NCBI GenBank assembly: GCA_030149285.1
Contig: JASBRU010000004.1
Coordinates: 278,063 to 342,062 of the forward strand
DNA length: 64,000 nucleotides
Direction of reading: 5' to 3'
DNA from: Flavobacteriales bacterium
Lineage (GTDB): Bacteria > Bacteroidota > Bacteroidia > Flavobacteriales > JASBRU01
The notes under the pieces were generated by a model, which did not search any database, was not told the DNA's origin, and saw only the letters and a program-made list of their open reading frames with translations. The position numbers and the translations under genes were made by a program. Positions 17,470 through 26,699 of the stretch are shown one piece after another (within the stretch, counting starts at the first letter, position 1; every line of letters starts with the position of its first letter).

Positions 17470-18720
17470 ATGGAAGGCTTTTTTGGACCAAAAAACTTCT
17501 GGCTGCTTGTCGTTCTTGTAATGACAATCATCCTAGCCGAGTTCTTGTATCTAAAGTATGTACGAAAAGAAGAGGGATTTAGATTTAAGAACTCTGTAGC
17601 GAATTTTAGCATTAGCGTATTCGATCGCTTTTTTGCATTAATGGTTACACCAATTGCATATCTTATGTATCATTATGTGCATGAGCATTATGCTATATGG
17701 GATATCAAAGAAAATATTTGGTCTGTAATAGTTGTGTTTTTTGCTGTTGACTTTCTTTGGTACTGGTACCACAGAGCAGGGCATCGCATCAATGTTTTGT
17801 GGGGTGCGCATATCGTTCACCATCAAAGTGAAGATTATAACCTTACGGCAGCCCTTACCATTACTCCTTTTCAGGCTATATTAGGGCACTTGTTCCGCAT
17901 TATATTACCAATTATCGGCTTTCCGCCGGAAGTAGTGATTACACAATATTTAATTGCAGGGGGTTATCAGTTTTTCTTGCATACAACTACAGTAAAAACT
18001 TTAGGTCCATTAGAGTGGATATTTGTTACGCCATCTCACCACAGAGTACACCATGGGGTAAACGATAAGTATATTGATAAAAATTACGGTGGCACACTTA
18101 TTATATGGGACCGTATGTTTGGTACGTATGTAAAAGAAGATGAGCCTGTAAAATATGGTATTACTTCTTCTTTAAAAAATCGCCAGTTTTTTTGGGGTTT
18201 ATTCCACTACTGGTATGATTTGGGACAACGTGCAAAACAATTAGATACTTTTTCTGACAAAGTAAAGTTGTTTTTAAAAGGACCCGATTGGCAACCCGAA
18301 GGAAAAATTTTACAACAAGTTCCTGAACTTTATACCGAGTATGATGGTTATGACTATAAAGAGAATGATTTATCGTACGGATTACGTTGGTATGTAGGTA
18401 TACAAATAGGACTTGGATTTTTAACAGTATCCGTTGCATCCTACTACTGGGACTTATTTAGCCCCGTACAATTGGGAATCATCACAGCATACGTTTTACT
18501 CTCTTTATTTAGTGTAGGACGTTTAATGGAAAAGAAGAAGCTGGCATTCCATTTAGAGTTAGCTAAATCTATTTTATTTGTAGCAGCATCTATTTGGGTC
18601 TTCCACAACTTCGAGTGGTTTATACCAATTGTTATAGGAATTACGTTAGTATCTGCAGTCTGTGCACTGTGGTTTTACAAGTTCCGTGATGAAATGGGAT
18701 ATATTAAGCAGAAGAACTAG
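17470..18720 (+). CDS. Membrane fatty acid hydroxylase / sterol desaturase family protein, paralog 1
   Basis: A 416-aa integral membrane di-iron oxygenase. The three histidine clusters are HRAGH, HIVHH and HHRVHHG, following the pattern HxxxH / HxxHH / HHxxHH. Six or more membrane helices surround them, with an extra three-helix block after residue 300. The family inserts oxygen into or desaturates lipids such as fatty acyl chains, sterols, carotenoids or alkylglycerols, and the substrate cannot be read from the sequence. The next gene is a full-length paralog. The gene is divergent from the AddB-like gene over 156 bp that contain its own -7 box and an inverted repeat. Confidence 0.88.
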   Translation: MEGFFGPKNFWLLVVLVMTIILAEFLYLKYVRKEEGFRFKNSVANFSISVFDRFFALMVTPIAYLMYHYVHEHYAIWDIKENIWSVIVVFFAVDFLWYWYHRAGHRINVLWGAHIVHHQSEDYNLTAALTITPFQAILGHLFRIILPIIGFPPEVVITQYLIAGGYQFFLHTTTVKTLGPLEWIFVTPSHHRVHHGVNDKYIDKNYGGTLIIWDRMFGTYVKEDEPVKYGITSSLKNRQFFWGLFHYWYDLGQRAKQLDTFSDKVKLFLKGPDWQPEGKILQQVPELYTEYDGYDYKENDLSYGLRWYVGIQIGLGFLTVSVASYYWDLFSPVQLGIITAYVLLSLFSVGRLMEKKKLAFHLELAKSILFVAASIWVFHNFEWFIPIVIGITLVSAVCALWFYKFRDEMGYIKQKN

Positions 18721-18771
18721 ACTAAAAAAACCTTAGTTCCGGACTGATAAAATTTTCTTTTAAAAACCGAC

Positions 18772-18798
18772 GTGATTGGCACAGTTTATGCCTATCAC
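18772..18798. promoter_or_regulatory. Inverted repeat upstream of the second hydroxylase gene
   Basis: GTGATTGGCA, 7 nt, TGCCTATCAC: 10-bp arms with one mismatch, 20 nt before the ATG. The arm length and spacing resemble the element before paralog 1, but the sequence differs. No T run follows, so it is not a terminator. Confidence 0.4.
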
Positions 18799-18818
18799 AT
18801 TAGAAAATTATACATCAA

Positions 18819-20066
18819 ATGGAAAGCCTGTTCAGTGCCAAAAATTTTTGGTTTATCGCAATCATCGCCTTTAGTATAATAGGGGTAGAATACTTATTTT
18901 CTAAAATTACTAAACGCGGATATTATCGTTTTCAGAATACCGTGTCTAATATAAGTACAGGAGCTTTTGATAGGCTCTTTGCACTATTTCTTACACCCTT
19001 TGCCTACGGCTTATTTAAAACTGTACAAGAAAACTACGGTTTAATAGATATTCCGTTTAATGCATGGACCTGGATACTCTCTTTTTTCCTTTTCGATTTA
19101 ATGTGGTACGTATACCATATGTTAGGGCATAGAGTAAATGTATTGTGGGGTGCACATATTATCCATCATCAAAGCGAAGACTTTAATTATACAGTACCTT
19201 TAAGCATTACGCCTTTCCAGTCTATTATTAGATATAGTATATGGATGGTATTACCGTTTATAGGTTTTCCTGCCGAAATGGTTATTGCCAATACCGTTTT
19301 AAATGGCGCATATCAATTCTTTTTACATACACAGTTTGTACCTAAGCTAGGACCTATTGAGTGGGTGTTTGTTACCCCTTCTCATCATAGAGTACACCAC
19401 GGTGCAAACCCAGAGTATATTGACAAAAACTACGGTGGTATTTTAATTATTTGGGATAGAATGTTTGGTACTTATGCAGAGGAAAAAGCACCTGTAGTAT
19501 TTGGTGTAACTAAATCTATCAAGTCTAGACAGTTTTTTACCCACCAGTTCCACTACTGGTATGACTTATGGCAACGTTCTAAACAACTGGATAACTTTCC
19601 TGACAAAGTACGCCTATTCTTTAAAGGCCCTGAGTGGGAGCCAAAAGATAAACATCTTGTTTCTGCAGACTTGTATGTAGATAAGGGTAAGTATGACTAC
19701 CAACACTTATCGTACAACCTTAGAGCCTATATAACTACCCAAATGATATTTACAATGGGAGTGCTAAGTTATATAGCCTATAACTTTGCGAGCTTTAAAC
19801 CCAATATTCAGCTGTTGGCTGTAGTTATTGTATTAAACACCTTGGTAAGCGCGGGTGCCTTTTTAGAGAAAAGAGGCTATGCGGTTTACTCTGAGTTTGT
19901 GAAGTTTATTTTACTGAATGTGTTTATAGGATCCTTATACCATGATAACATCAACTTTACAGCCATCTTTGGTATGTCTTTTGCCATTAGCACAGGCTTT
20001 ATCTTATGGGTATCTACTCAGTACGATGAGCTAAGAGAGGTAACATGGCATCATCACACACACTAA
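18819..20066 (+). CDS. Membrane fatty acid hydroxylase / sterol desaturase family protein, paralog 2
   Basis: A 415-aa protein that aligns end to end with the preceding gene product, beginning MESLFSAKNFW against MEGFFGPKNFW. The histidine clusters HMLGH, HIIHH and HHRVHHG are intact, and both share IDKNYGG and RMFGTY after the last cluster. The C-terminal three-helix extension has diverged more, which suggests that the two copies differ in partner or substrate. It ends 6 bp before the convergent nadD stop codon, with no room for a separate terminator. It may be co-transcribed with paralog 1 across the 98-bp gap. Confidence 0.88.
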   Translation: MESLFSAKNFWFIAIIAFSIIGVEYLFSKITKRGYYRFQNTVSNISTGAFDRLFALFLTPFAYGLFKTVQENYGLIDIPFNAWTWILSFFLFDLMWYVYHMLGHRVNVLWGAHIIHHQSEDFNYTVPLSITPFQSIIRYSIWMVLPFIGFPAEMVIANTVLNGAYQFFLHTQFVPKLGPIEWVFVTPSHHRVHHGANPEYIDKNYGGILIIWDRMFGTYAEEKAPVVFGVTKSIKSRQFFTHQFHYWYDLWQRSKQLDNFPDKVRLFFKGPEWEPKDKHLVSADLYVDKGKYDYQHLSYNLRAYITTQMIFTMGVLSYIAYNFASFKPNIQLLAVVIVLNTLVSAGAFLEKRGYAVYSEFVKFILLNVFIGSLYHDNINFTAIFGMSFAISTGFILWVSTQYDELREVTWHHHTH

Positions 20067-20072
20067 GAAACG

Positions 20073-20648
20073 TTACTTTTTATAGAAATTCATCTCATCA
20101 ATAAACTGCCATACTTTGGCTGGTAGCATGGGGCTTACATTCTTTTTATCCTTAATTGCTTTACGGATGAAGGTAGAGGCTATTTGCATAATAGGTGCAT
20201 CTACCATATGTACTTTTGGATGCTCTTTTAGTTTGCCTCCATCAGCCTCTATACGAGGGTATACATACAGCTCGTGGTAATCTAAAATGGTTTCGTAGTT
20301 CTTCCACTTATGGAAGGTTTGCAGATTATCTGCACCCATAATTAAAGCAAAATCTTTATCTGGGTATTTGTCTACCAATGCAGCCAATGTATTGGCTGTG
20401 TAAGAAGGTTGTGGCAAACCAAACTCTATGTCTGTAGAGCGCATGCCGGGCAGGTCCTCTATAGCTAGGTTTACCATATATAGGCGCTGCCTATCATCCA
20501 GCAGGGTGCTTTTCTTTTTAAAGGGGTTATGCGGAGTAACTACATACCAAACTTCATCCAAATCAGTAAACTGCAACATGTAGTTGGCTATTACCAAGTG
20601 TCCTATATGTATGGGGTTATATGTACCAAAATAGAGACCTACCTTCAT
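20073..20648 (-). CDS. nadD: Nicotinate-nucleotide adenylyltransferase
   Basis: A 191-aa cytoplasmic enzyme that joins nicotinate mononucleotide to AMP in NAD synthesis. It has the nucleotidyltransferase signature GTYNPIHIGH (residues 8-17) and, near the end, QIASTFIRKAI, which corresponds to the ISSTxIR motif. Length is standard. The ATG follows the gmk stop without a gap, making it the last gene of the yicC-gmk-nadD operon, an order I associate with this phylum. Confidence 0.95.
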   Translation of the reverse strand: MKVGLYFGTYNPIHIGHLVIANYMLQFTDLDEVWYVVTPHNPFKKKSTLLDDRQRLYMVNLAIEDLPGMRSTDIEFGLPQPSYTANTLAALVDKYPDKDFALIMGADNLQTFHKWKNYETILDYHELYVYPRIEADGGKLKEHPKVHMVDAPIMQIASTFIRKAIKDKKNVSPMLPAKVWQFIDEMNFYKK

Positions 20649-21215
20649 TTATCCTATAAATTTTGAAACCAAATTATGGGCTTCATTTTTTGCTTCTTCT
20701 AAGTCATCATTTAAAATGATGGTGTCAAACTGATTGGCAAAAGATAACTCTTCTTCTGCTTTGGCAACACGTTTAGCCAAACTGGCATCATCTTCGGTAC
20801 CTCTGCCTTGTAGGCGTCTTTTCAACTCATCTACAGATGGAGGCTGTACAAAAACGGCTAAGGCACTATCGCCAAATTGTTTTTTCAGGTTTAAACCACC
20901 TTGTACATCAATATCAAAAATTACATGCTTGCCTTCTGCCCAAATACGTTCTACTTCACTACGTAAGGTGCCGTAATAGGTGCCTTCATATACCTCTTCA
21001 TACTCTAAAAACTCATTGTTGTCAATTTTGTTTTTAAAATCTTGGGTAGATAAAAAGTAATAATCTTTTTGATGCTCTTCTTTTCCTCGCTTAGCGCGTG
21101 AAGTAGCAGATATAGAAAAACTCAACTGCGGTATGGTATCCAGTAAATGATGCACCAATGTGGTTTTGCCGGAGCCAGATGGAGCAGAAAATATAATGAG
21201 TTTACCGCTAGGCAT
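20649..21215 (-). CDS. gmk: Guanylate kinase
   Basis: A 188-aa enzyme that phosphorylates GMP to GDP. The P-loop is [11 protein letters not shown] near the N-terminus. The GMP-binding region follows ([18 protein letters not shown], then [13 protein letters not shown]), and [11 protein letters not shown] is also present. It is flush with yicC upstream and nadD downstream. Confidence 0.96.
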   Translation of the reverse strand: MPSGKLIIFSAPSGSGKTTLVHHLLDTIPQLSFSISATSRAKRGKEEHQKDYYFLSTQDFKNKIDNNEFLEYEEVYEGTYYGTLRSEVERIWAEGKHVIFDIDVQGGLNLKKQFGDSALAVFVQPPSVDELKRRLQGRGTEDDASLAKRVAKAEEELSFANQFDTIILNDDLEEAKNEAHNLVSKFIG

Positions 21216-22082
21216 TTACAATACGTTTAAAATTTGCTCTTTTATTTTTTCCAGCTCGTCTTTCATCATTACTACCACCTTTTGCATACCCGCATGGTAT
21301 GACTTAGAGCCAATAGTATTTATTTCTCTGCCCATTTCCTGAACAATAAAGCCCAACTTTTTACCATTAGACTCAGTACCGTTTAGCTCTTGCTTAAAGT
21401 AGTTGCAATGGCTGGTCAAACGTACTTTTTCTTCGGTAATATCCATTTTCTCTAGGTAGTAAATTAGCTCTTGTTCAAGCCTGCTTTTATCAACCTGGTC
21501 GCCCAATTCGGCTAAGTTTTTTTCTAGGCGTTCGCGTACACTTGCTACACGCTCACTTTCAAAAGTCTCAACAGAGGTTAAGCCTTCTTGTATATTGTTT
21601 ACTCTTAGTACAAAGTCTTTTTCCAGCTCAGCACCTTCATCGGTTCTAAAAACATTAAATTTTTCTACAGCTTCAAAAATACAAGTTAGTATTTGCTTCC
21701 ATTCTTCCTCATCTAGCTCTACACGCTCAGGGCTTACCACATCGGGCATTTTTACTGCCGTAGATAGTATGTCTTGGCTGTTTAAGCCATTTTCTGCATC
21801 AATGCTTTTTAGCTGATCGATATAGCCTTTTACTAACGATTTGTTGATAGTATAGGTGCGCTCGTCGCCGGTAACCTCTGCGTAAAGAGAGAAGTCTACC
21901 TTACCGCGTTTAATGTGCTTTGCCAACTCGGTACGTAATACCAATTCTTTCTCTCGGTAAAAAGAGGGCATGCGCATGTTTAAGTCTAGCTGTTTGCTGT
22001 TTAACGACTTTACTTCTACCGTAATTTTTTTGGTAGGAAGCTGTAACACGGCTTTACCAAAACCTGTAAGTGATTGTATCAT
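21216..22082 (-). CDS. yicC: YicC/YloC-family endoribonuclease
   Basis: A 288-aa protein with the family N-terminus MIQSLTGFGKA and the C-terminal DUF1732 part (REINTIGSKSYHAGMQKVVVMMKDELEKIKEQILNV). Members are endoribonucleases linked to RNA turnover and stationary-phase survival. Its linkage to gmk is common in many bacteria. The promoter box TAAATTTG ends 7 nt before the ATG, so the leader is very short or absent. The gene runs directly into gmk with no gap. Confidence 0.92.
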   Translation of the reverse strand: MIQSLTGFGKAVLQLPTKKITVEVKSLNSKQLDLNMRMPSFYREKELVLRTELAKHIKRGKVDFSLYAEVTGDERTYTINKSLVKGYIDQLKSIDAENGLNSQDILSTAVKMPDVVSPERVELDEEEWKQILTCIFEAVEKFNVFRTDEGAELEKDFVLRVNNIQEGLTSVETFESERVASVRERLEKNLAELGDQVDKSRLEQELIYYLEKMDITEEKVRLTSHCNYFKQELNGTESNGKKLGFIVQEMGREINTIGSKSYHAGMQKVVVMMKDELEKIKEQILNVL

Positions 22083-22089
22083 AAGGCTG

Positions 22090-22097
22090 CAAATTTA
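22090..22097 (-). promoter_or_regulatory. -7 box of the yicC-gmk-nadD operon
   Basis: TAAATTTG on the minus strand, 7 nt before the ATG at 22082. It lies in the 26-bp gap after the EamA gene, so the operon can start independently. Confidence 0.5.
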
Positions 22098-22108
22098 GGT
22101 AAAATGAT

Positions 22109-23002
22109 TTAGGCTTTTACCTTTGCCGGCTTACTTACTATATATACCCCTGCAAAAACAAGTGCTGCAGAGATAATTTTAATGGCATTTAAAGAGTCGT
22201 GCCCCACCATTATAGCTACTATAGATGCAAATATGGGTTGTGAGTAAATGTAAAAACTCACCCCGGATGCATTTAACTTTTTAAGTCCGTACATATTAAA
22301 TAAGTAAGCCAATACGGATGTACCAAGGATTACAAAAGCCGTTTCTAGGTATATAATAGTTGGCATTTCTGCCCAGTTTACGGCTGTCATTTGGCTATAC
22401 CCAAATGGGAAAACAAATAATAACCCAAACATAAACACCCATTTTACCACCACAATGGTGTCGTACTTATTTATTAAAGGCTTGGCTATTACCAAGTATA
22501 TACCGTAGGATAATGAGTTGATGAATACCATAAGGTTTCCTAAAAAGGTGCCAGACTGTCCTAAGGAAATTGTTTTTCCGTAGGTCATTAGCAACACAGC
22601 TCCGGAAAGCCCTACTACTATACCTAGTATTTTTCTTCGTGTAATTTTTTCTTTTAGGATAAATGCTGCCATCATTAAAACCATAATGGGGTTGGTGGTC
22701 ATAATAATGCCTGCATTAATTTGGGTGGTCATACTCAAGCCCTCTAAAAAGAAAAGCTGATTGATGGTAATACCAAACAAACCACAAGCCATAAACCTAG
22801 GGATGTCCTCTTTTTTTATGCCGTCTTTTTTAAAGTTGGGGCGCAGTAAAGTAAAGATGAGAAAACCACCTATTACACGTGTAAGTACCAGTCCAAAAGA
22901 GCCTATGTAACCGTTCATTACATCTTTGGCTACGGTGTAGTTAATACCGTAAATAAGGTTAGCCGTAAGTACAGCTATATGTGCCAGTAAATTCTTGTTC
23001 AT
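22109..23002 (-). CDS. EamA/DMT-superfamily transporter
   Basis: A 297-aa inner-membrane protein with about ten hydrophobic helices in two EamA repeats (residues about 5-140 and 150-290). Family members export amino acids, nucleotides or other metabolites. The substrate is not predictable. GINYTVAKDVMNGYIG in the first repeat and LGTSVLAYLFNMYGLKKLNASGVS in the second are typical. The Spx/ArsC-like gene lies 8 bp upstream, and the yicC operon starts 26 bp downstream. Confidence 0.88.
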   Translation of the reverse strand: MNKNLLAHIAVLTANLIYGINYTVAKDVMNGYIGSFGLVLTRVIGGFLIFTLLRPNFKKDGIKKEDIPRFMACGLFGITINQLFFLEGLSMTTQINAGIIMTTNPIMVLMMAAFILKEKITRRKILGIVVGLSGAVLLMTYGKTISLGQSGTFLGNLMVFINSLSYGIYLVIAKPLINKYDTIVVVKWVFMFGLLFVFPFGYSQMTAVNWAEMPTIIYLETAFVILGTSVLAYLFNMYGLKKLNASGVSFYIYSQPIFASIVAIMVGHDSLNAIKIISAALVFAGVYIVSKPAKVKA

Positions 23003-23010
23003 TCAATTTT

Positions 23011-23358
23011 TCAGAAAGCACTTTTAGCGGCTTCCACAACACTTTTGCTATTTCCAACAAATATTTGATTATCCACTACCATTACCGGACGCTTTAAAAA
23101 GGTATACTCGTTTAGTATCAGTTCTCGGTAATCATCTTCGCTTAAATTTTGGTTAGCCAAGCCCAAGCTTTTGTATTTCATGGCGCGACGGCTAAACAAA
23201 CTCTCGTAAGAACCACTTAACTGTTTCATCTTATCCAATTGAGCCTCGGTAATGGGTTCTGTTTTGATGTCTTGCAACACCACGTCATCACTAGGGTTTA
23301 GCTCCTTAATAATTCGCACACAAGTGCTGCAAGTAGAGAGATGATAGATCTTTTTCAT
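23011..23358 (-). CDS. Spx/ArsC-family thioredoxin-fold protein
   Basis: A 115-aa protein with the N-terminal redox motif C10-S-T-C13, the ArsC-fold loop with paired arginines (LFSRRAMKYKSLGL) and the cis-proline strand (FLKRPVMVVDNQIFVG). The pattern fits the YffB/Spx/ArsC group. Members are arsenate reductases, transcription-linked redox regulators or glutathione-linked reductases, and which one applies is not decidable. An upstream TTG frame (23379) adds seven residues that spoil the usual start, so the ATG at 23358 was preferred. It is probably co-transcribed with the EamA transporter. Confidence 0.82.
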   Translation of the reverse strand: MKKIYHLSTCSTCVRIIKELNPSDDVVLQDIKTEPITEAQLDKMKQLSGSYESLFSRRAMKYKSLGLANQNLSEDDYRELILNEYTFLKRPVMVVDNQIFVGNSKSVVEAAKSAF

Positions 23359-23466
23359 AGCCTGAACAATTTGCCGCAAAGATAGGTTTATATAGTTGAA
23401 TACACAGGCTAATCGGCATACTTTAAAGCTCCTCGCATATTTCTTAGCAGATACATAAAGCTTTAT

Positions 23467-23474
23467 TACATTTG
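23467..23474 (+). promoter_or_regulatory. -7 box of the cystathionine gamma-synthase gene
   Basis: TACATTTG, 35 nt before the ATG. A weak TTTC lies 23 nt upstream as a possible -33. Confidence 0.45.
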
Positions 23475-23509
23475 TAGTAATTGATAATCAGAAAAACAGA
23501 ATAAATTAT

Positions 23510-24655
23510 ATGAAATTCGGAACCAAAGTTATTCACGCAGGACTAGAACATGACTCTGCAACCGGAGCAGTAATGACTCCTATTTACCAAACATCAACTT
23601 ACGCGCAAGCATCACCGGGAGACCATAAAGGTTTTGAGTACTCACGTACCGGAAACCCAACCCGTGCTGCACTTGAGCGAAACATTGCAGCTATAGAAAA
23701 CGGTAAGCATGGTTTGTGTTTTGGTAGTGGATTGGCTGCTATAGATGCAGTAATAAAGTTATTAAACCCCGGCGATGAGGTGATTTCTACCAACGACTTA
23801 TACGGTGGTTCGTACCGAATTTTTACCAAGATATTTGAGAAATACGGCATCAAGTTTCACTTTGTAGGGATGCAAGACCCAGTGAAAATTGAGTCGATGA
23901 TAAATGACAATACCAAACTGATTTGGGTAGAAACACCAACTAACCCAATGATGAATATTATTGACATTGAGGCTGTAAGCAGAATTGCAAAAGCAAAAGG
24001 CTTGTTATTAGCGGTAGACAATACCTTTGCTACCCCATATTTGCAAAACCCAATAGATTTAGGGGCTGATATAGTAATGCACTCTGTAACCAAGTACTTA
24101 GGCGGCCACTCTGATGTGGTAATGGGTGCTTTGGTAGTAAATGATGATGCATTGGCAGAGCAGTTGTACTTCATTCAAAATAGTAGTGGAGCAGTACCGG
24201 GTCCACAAGACAGCTTTTTAGTACTAAGAGGTATTAAAACCTTACACTTACGTGTACAAAGACATTGCGAAAATGGTGAGAAAGTAGCTCATTACTTAGC
24301 TTCTCATCCAAAAGTAGATAAGGTATATTGGCCGGGCTTTGAAAGCCATCCAAACCACGAGGTTGCCAAAAAGCAAATGCGTGGTTTTGGCGGTATGATA
24401 TCTTTTACCCTAAAAGGTAATCGCATGGAAGATGCTCATAAAGTAATCTCTACTATGCATGTGTTTACCTTAGCAGAATCGTTAGGTGGTGTAGAGTCTT
24501 TATCAGGACACCCTGCTACCATGACGCATGCTGCTATCCCAAAAGAAGATCGTGAAAAAACCGGAGTAGTAGATTCATTAATCCGCTTGAGTGTTGGTGT
24601 AGAGGATGCCGATGATTTATTGGCAGATTTAAAACAAGCTTTAGACAAGATATAA
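23510..24655 (+). CDS. Cystathionine gamma-synthase/lyase family PLP enzyme
   Basis: A 381-aa trans-sulfuration enzyme. The PLP lysine is K195 in HSVTKYLGGHSD. Other motifs are YSRTGNPTR, FGSGLAA, ETPTNP and the C-terminal AESLGGVESL with PATMTHA. The family covers cystathionine gamma-synthase (methionine synthesis), gamma-lyase and methionine gamma-lyase. The sequence resembles the synthase/lyase group, but sequence reading alone cannot separate them. It is followed after one base by the KtrA-like gene, so the two share an mRNA. Confidence 0.9.
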   Translation: MKFGTKVIHAGLEHDSATGAVMTPIYQTSTYAQASPGDHKGFEYSRTGNPTRAALERNIAAIENGKHGLCFGSGLAAIDAVIKLLNPGDEVISTNDLYGGSYRIFTKIFEKYGIKFHFVGMQDPVKIESMINDNTKLIWVETPTNPMMNIIDIEAVSRIAKAKGLLLAVDNTFATPYLQNPIDLGADIVMHSVTKYLGGHSDVVMGALVVNDDALAEQLYFIQNSSGAVPGPQDSFLVLRGIKTLHLRVQRHCENGEKVAHYLASHPKVDKVYWPGFESHPNHEVAKKQMRGFGGMISFTLKGNRMEDAHKVISTMHVFTLAESLGGVESLSGHPATMTHAAIPKEDREKTGVVDSLIRLSVGVEDADDLLADLKQALDKI

Positions 24656-24656
24656 T

Positions 24657-25334
24657 ATGATAGGTCAACGTTTTGCCGTAATTGGCTTGGGTCAGTTCGG
24701 TTCGGCTATTGCAAGAAACCTCTCTGAAAGAGGGGCTGAGGTAATAGCTATTGATTATAATGAAGACAATGTAGAGGCACTGAAAGATCACGTGGCTTAT
24801 GCTGTAACCTTAGATGCTACAGATAAGAAAGCATTGCAATCGCAAAACATAGAAGATATGGATGCGGTGGTAGTGTCTATAGGCGAGAACTTTCAGGGTT
24901 TGCTGCTATGTACCTTTATTTTACAAGAGCTAGAGGTAAAACGGATTATAGCCAGAGCACAAGGTCCTACACAACGTAAAATCTTAGAAAAAATGGGTGT
25001 TACCGAAATTCTTTCTCCGGAAGATGAGGTAGGTAACAACGTTGCAGAGCAATTGGTAAACCCAAGTGTATTGATGTGTATGACTCTGCCGGATGATTTT
25101 GAGATTGTAGAGATTAAAGCTCCAAAAGCGGTTATCTCTAGGTCTTTAGATGATATAGGCTTGCGTGTAAAGTATAAGGTAAACCTGATAACGGTATTAC
25201 GACAGTCTGAAAAAGACGGCAAGCATCATATTATTGGTGTACCTAAGTCTGATACTCAAATAGAAGAGAACGATATTATTGTAGTGTTTGGTAAAACACG
25301 AAACATCGATAGGTTTATCGAAATCAATAATTGA
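24657..25334 (+). CDS. KtrA/TrkA-family potassium uptake regulatory subunit
   Basis: A 225-aa cytoplasmic RCK protein. A Rossmann NAD/ATP-binding domain (VIGLGQFGSAIARNLSERGAEVIAID, residues about 7-32) is followed by a TrkA-C domain at about 135-220. A single RCK plus TrkA-C of this size matches KtrA, which gates a KtrB-type membrane subunit. That partner is not in the window. It starts one base after the preceding stop, and its own stop overlaps the ATG of the next gene (TGATG). Confidence 0.9.
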   Translation: MIGQRFAVIGLGQFGSAIARNLSERGAEVIAIDYNEDNVEALKDHVAYAVTLDATDKKALQSQNIEDMDAVVVSIGENFQGLLLCTFILQELEVKRIIARAQGPTQRKILEKMGVTEILSPEDEVGNNVAEQLVNPSVLMCMTLPDDFEIVEIKAPKAVISRSLDDIGLRVKYKVNLITVLRQSEKDGKHHIIGVPKSDTQIEENDIIVVFGKTRNIDRFIEINN

Positions 25335-26041
25335 TGAATTATTACTTTATTACCGGTACTAGCCGTGGCATTGGCAAAGCAATAGCAGAACTGTTATTAA
25401 TGGATGCCAATAATAAAGTAATTGGTATATCCAGAGAGCAGTCTATTAGTAATCCTAACTATAAACACATCACTTTTGATTTGAGTGATGAAAAGGCAAT
25501 TACAAACTTCCAATTTCAGGTTCCTGATGATGCAAAAAAAGTTTGCTTAATAAATAATGCAGGTGCAATTGGGCAAATAAAACCACTTGGAGAAATAGAT
25601 TCGATAAGTATTGTTAAAGTATTTACAATAAATACAATAGCACCTTCTGTTTTAAGTAATAATTTTATAGCGCAATTAGCTAATCACTCGGCAAGAAAGA
25701 CCATTTTAAATGTAAGCTCAGGTGCCGGAAAAAGGGCCATAGAATCGTGGGCAACTTACTGTGCCTCTAAAGCAGCCATAGATTTATTTTCTGAAACAAT
25801 AGCCAAAGAGCACCCTGAAATACGAGTGTATTCTATTGCTCCGGGGTTAGTTGATACACAAATGCAAGTAGAAATACGAAGCGCCAACAAAGAAGACTTT
25901 AAATATGCCAGTGTGTTTAAAGGCTATCATGATAATGGCGAATTGAATGACCCTAATACTGTTGCAGAGAAGTACATCAAAATCTTGAATAACCCTACCG
26001 ATTACCCCGATGTTGTTTTTTCGTTGAGGGATATTGAATAA
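25334..26041 (+). CDS. Short-chain dehydrogenase/reductase
   Basis: A 235-aa SDR. The NAD(P) motif is TGTSRGIG (7-14), followed by NNAG (74-77), the catalytic serine in NVSSG (128-129) and Y142-x3-K146 in YCASKAA. The N-terminal pattern resembles the benzil reductase/sepiapterin reductase-like group, but the substrate is unknown. An extra codon (TTG at 25331) is possible, but the ATG at 25334 overlaps the preceding stop in the usual coupled manner. It closes a three-gene unit with the PLP enzyme and the KtrA-like gene. Confidence 0.9.
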   Translation: MNYYFITGTSRGIGKAIAELLLMDANNKVIGISREQSISNPNYKHITFDLSDEKAITNFQFQVPDDAKKVCLINNAGAIGQIKPLGEIDSISIVKVFTINTIAPSVLSNNFIAQLANHSARKTILNVSSGAGKRAIESWATYCASKAAIDLFSETIAKEHPEIRVYSIAPGLVDTQMQVEIRSANKEDFKYASVFKGYHDNGELNDPNTVAEKYIKILNNPTDYPDVVFSLRDIE

Positions 26042-26093
26042 TAGGGCAATTACGTCTTAATACTTTTCTATATTTATACTTAGTCTAAAAAAA

Positions 26094-26699
26094 ATGACAA
26101 TGAGAGCCAAAACCCTACTATTAACAATGCTATTCTTAGCAGTTTCTTTTACAGCATTTTCTCAAGAGTATAAAAAAGAAATTCGAAAAGGGTTTAATGC
26201 CTATAATAGACTATTAATTTCTGAAAGATATGATGAAGCATTTGATTACCTAAATGATGACTTTTTACAATTGTTTCCTAAAAAACAATTAATAGAGGAG
26301 TTTAAAAGCATTACAGAAAATGATGTAATGAGCGTGAAAATTGTTGACCCATCAATACTTGAAGTTTATGATAGAGAAAAAATTGAGAAAAATTATTATG
26401 TAATACTGGTGTACTCGAATATTCTAAGAACAAGTTTTAAGTTGATAGAAGATGAAACGGCTGAGCAATATAGTTTACGTATGGCTGAAGCTAAAAAGGA
26501 GTTAGAAGCATTATTTGGTATAGAGAATGTTAAATATGATAAGGATGAAACAGTATTTAACGTATATACAGAATCTAAGGTTGTAGCAACTTCTATAAAT
26601 GGAGATAGCAATTGGAAGTATTTAGTAATAGACCCTTCCATTAAATTTGTATACGAAAGAATATTACCAAAAACTATTGTACAAAAAGCATTTCAATGA
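26094..26699 (+). CDS. Exported protein of unknown function, tandem paralog 1
   Basis: A 201-aa protein with a signal peptide ending in TAFSQ, followed by EYKKEIRKGF. The rest is alpha/beta with no motif I recognise. A second ATG two codons on (26100) is an equally good start. The next gene encodes a paralog with the same TAFSQEYKK junction and similar blocks (YVILVYSN / YAILIYSN, ENVKY / ENVTY, GDSNWKYL / GESQWKFI). The stop overlaps the next start (ATGA). Confidence 0.7.
   Translation: MTMRAKTLLLTMLFLAVSFTAFSQEYKKEIRKGFNAYNRLLISERYDEAFDYLNDDFLQLFPKKQLIEEFKSITENDVMSVKIVDPSILEVYDREKIEKNYYVILVYSNILRTSFKLIEDETAEQYSLRMAEAKKELEALFGIENVKYDKDETVFNVYTESKVVATSINGDSNWKYLVIDPSIKFVYERILPKTIVQKAFQ

Noticed and set aside
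17470..20066. Evidence for sterol synthesis
   Set aside because: The histidine-cluster family acts on many lipids, and no squalene or oxidosqualene gene is present. Naming a sterol pathway would go beyond the sequence.
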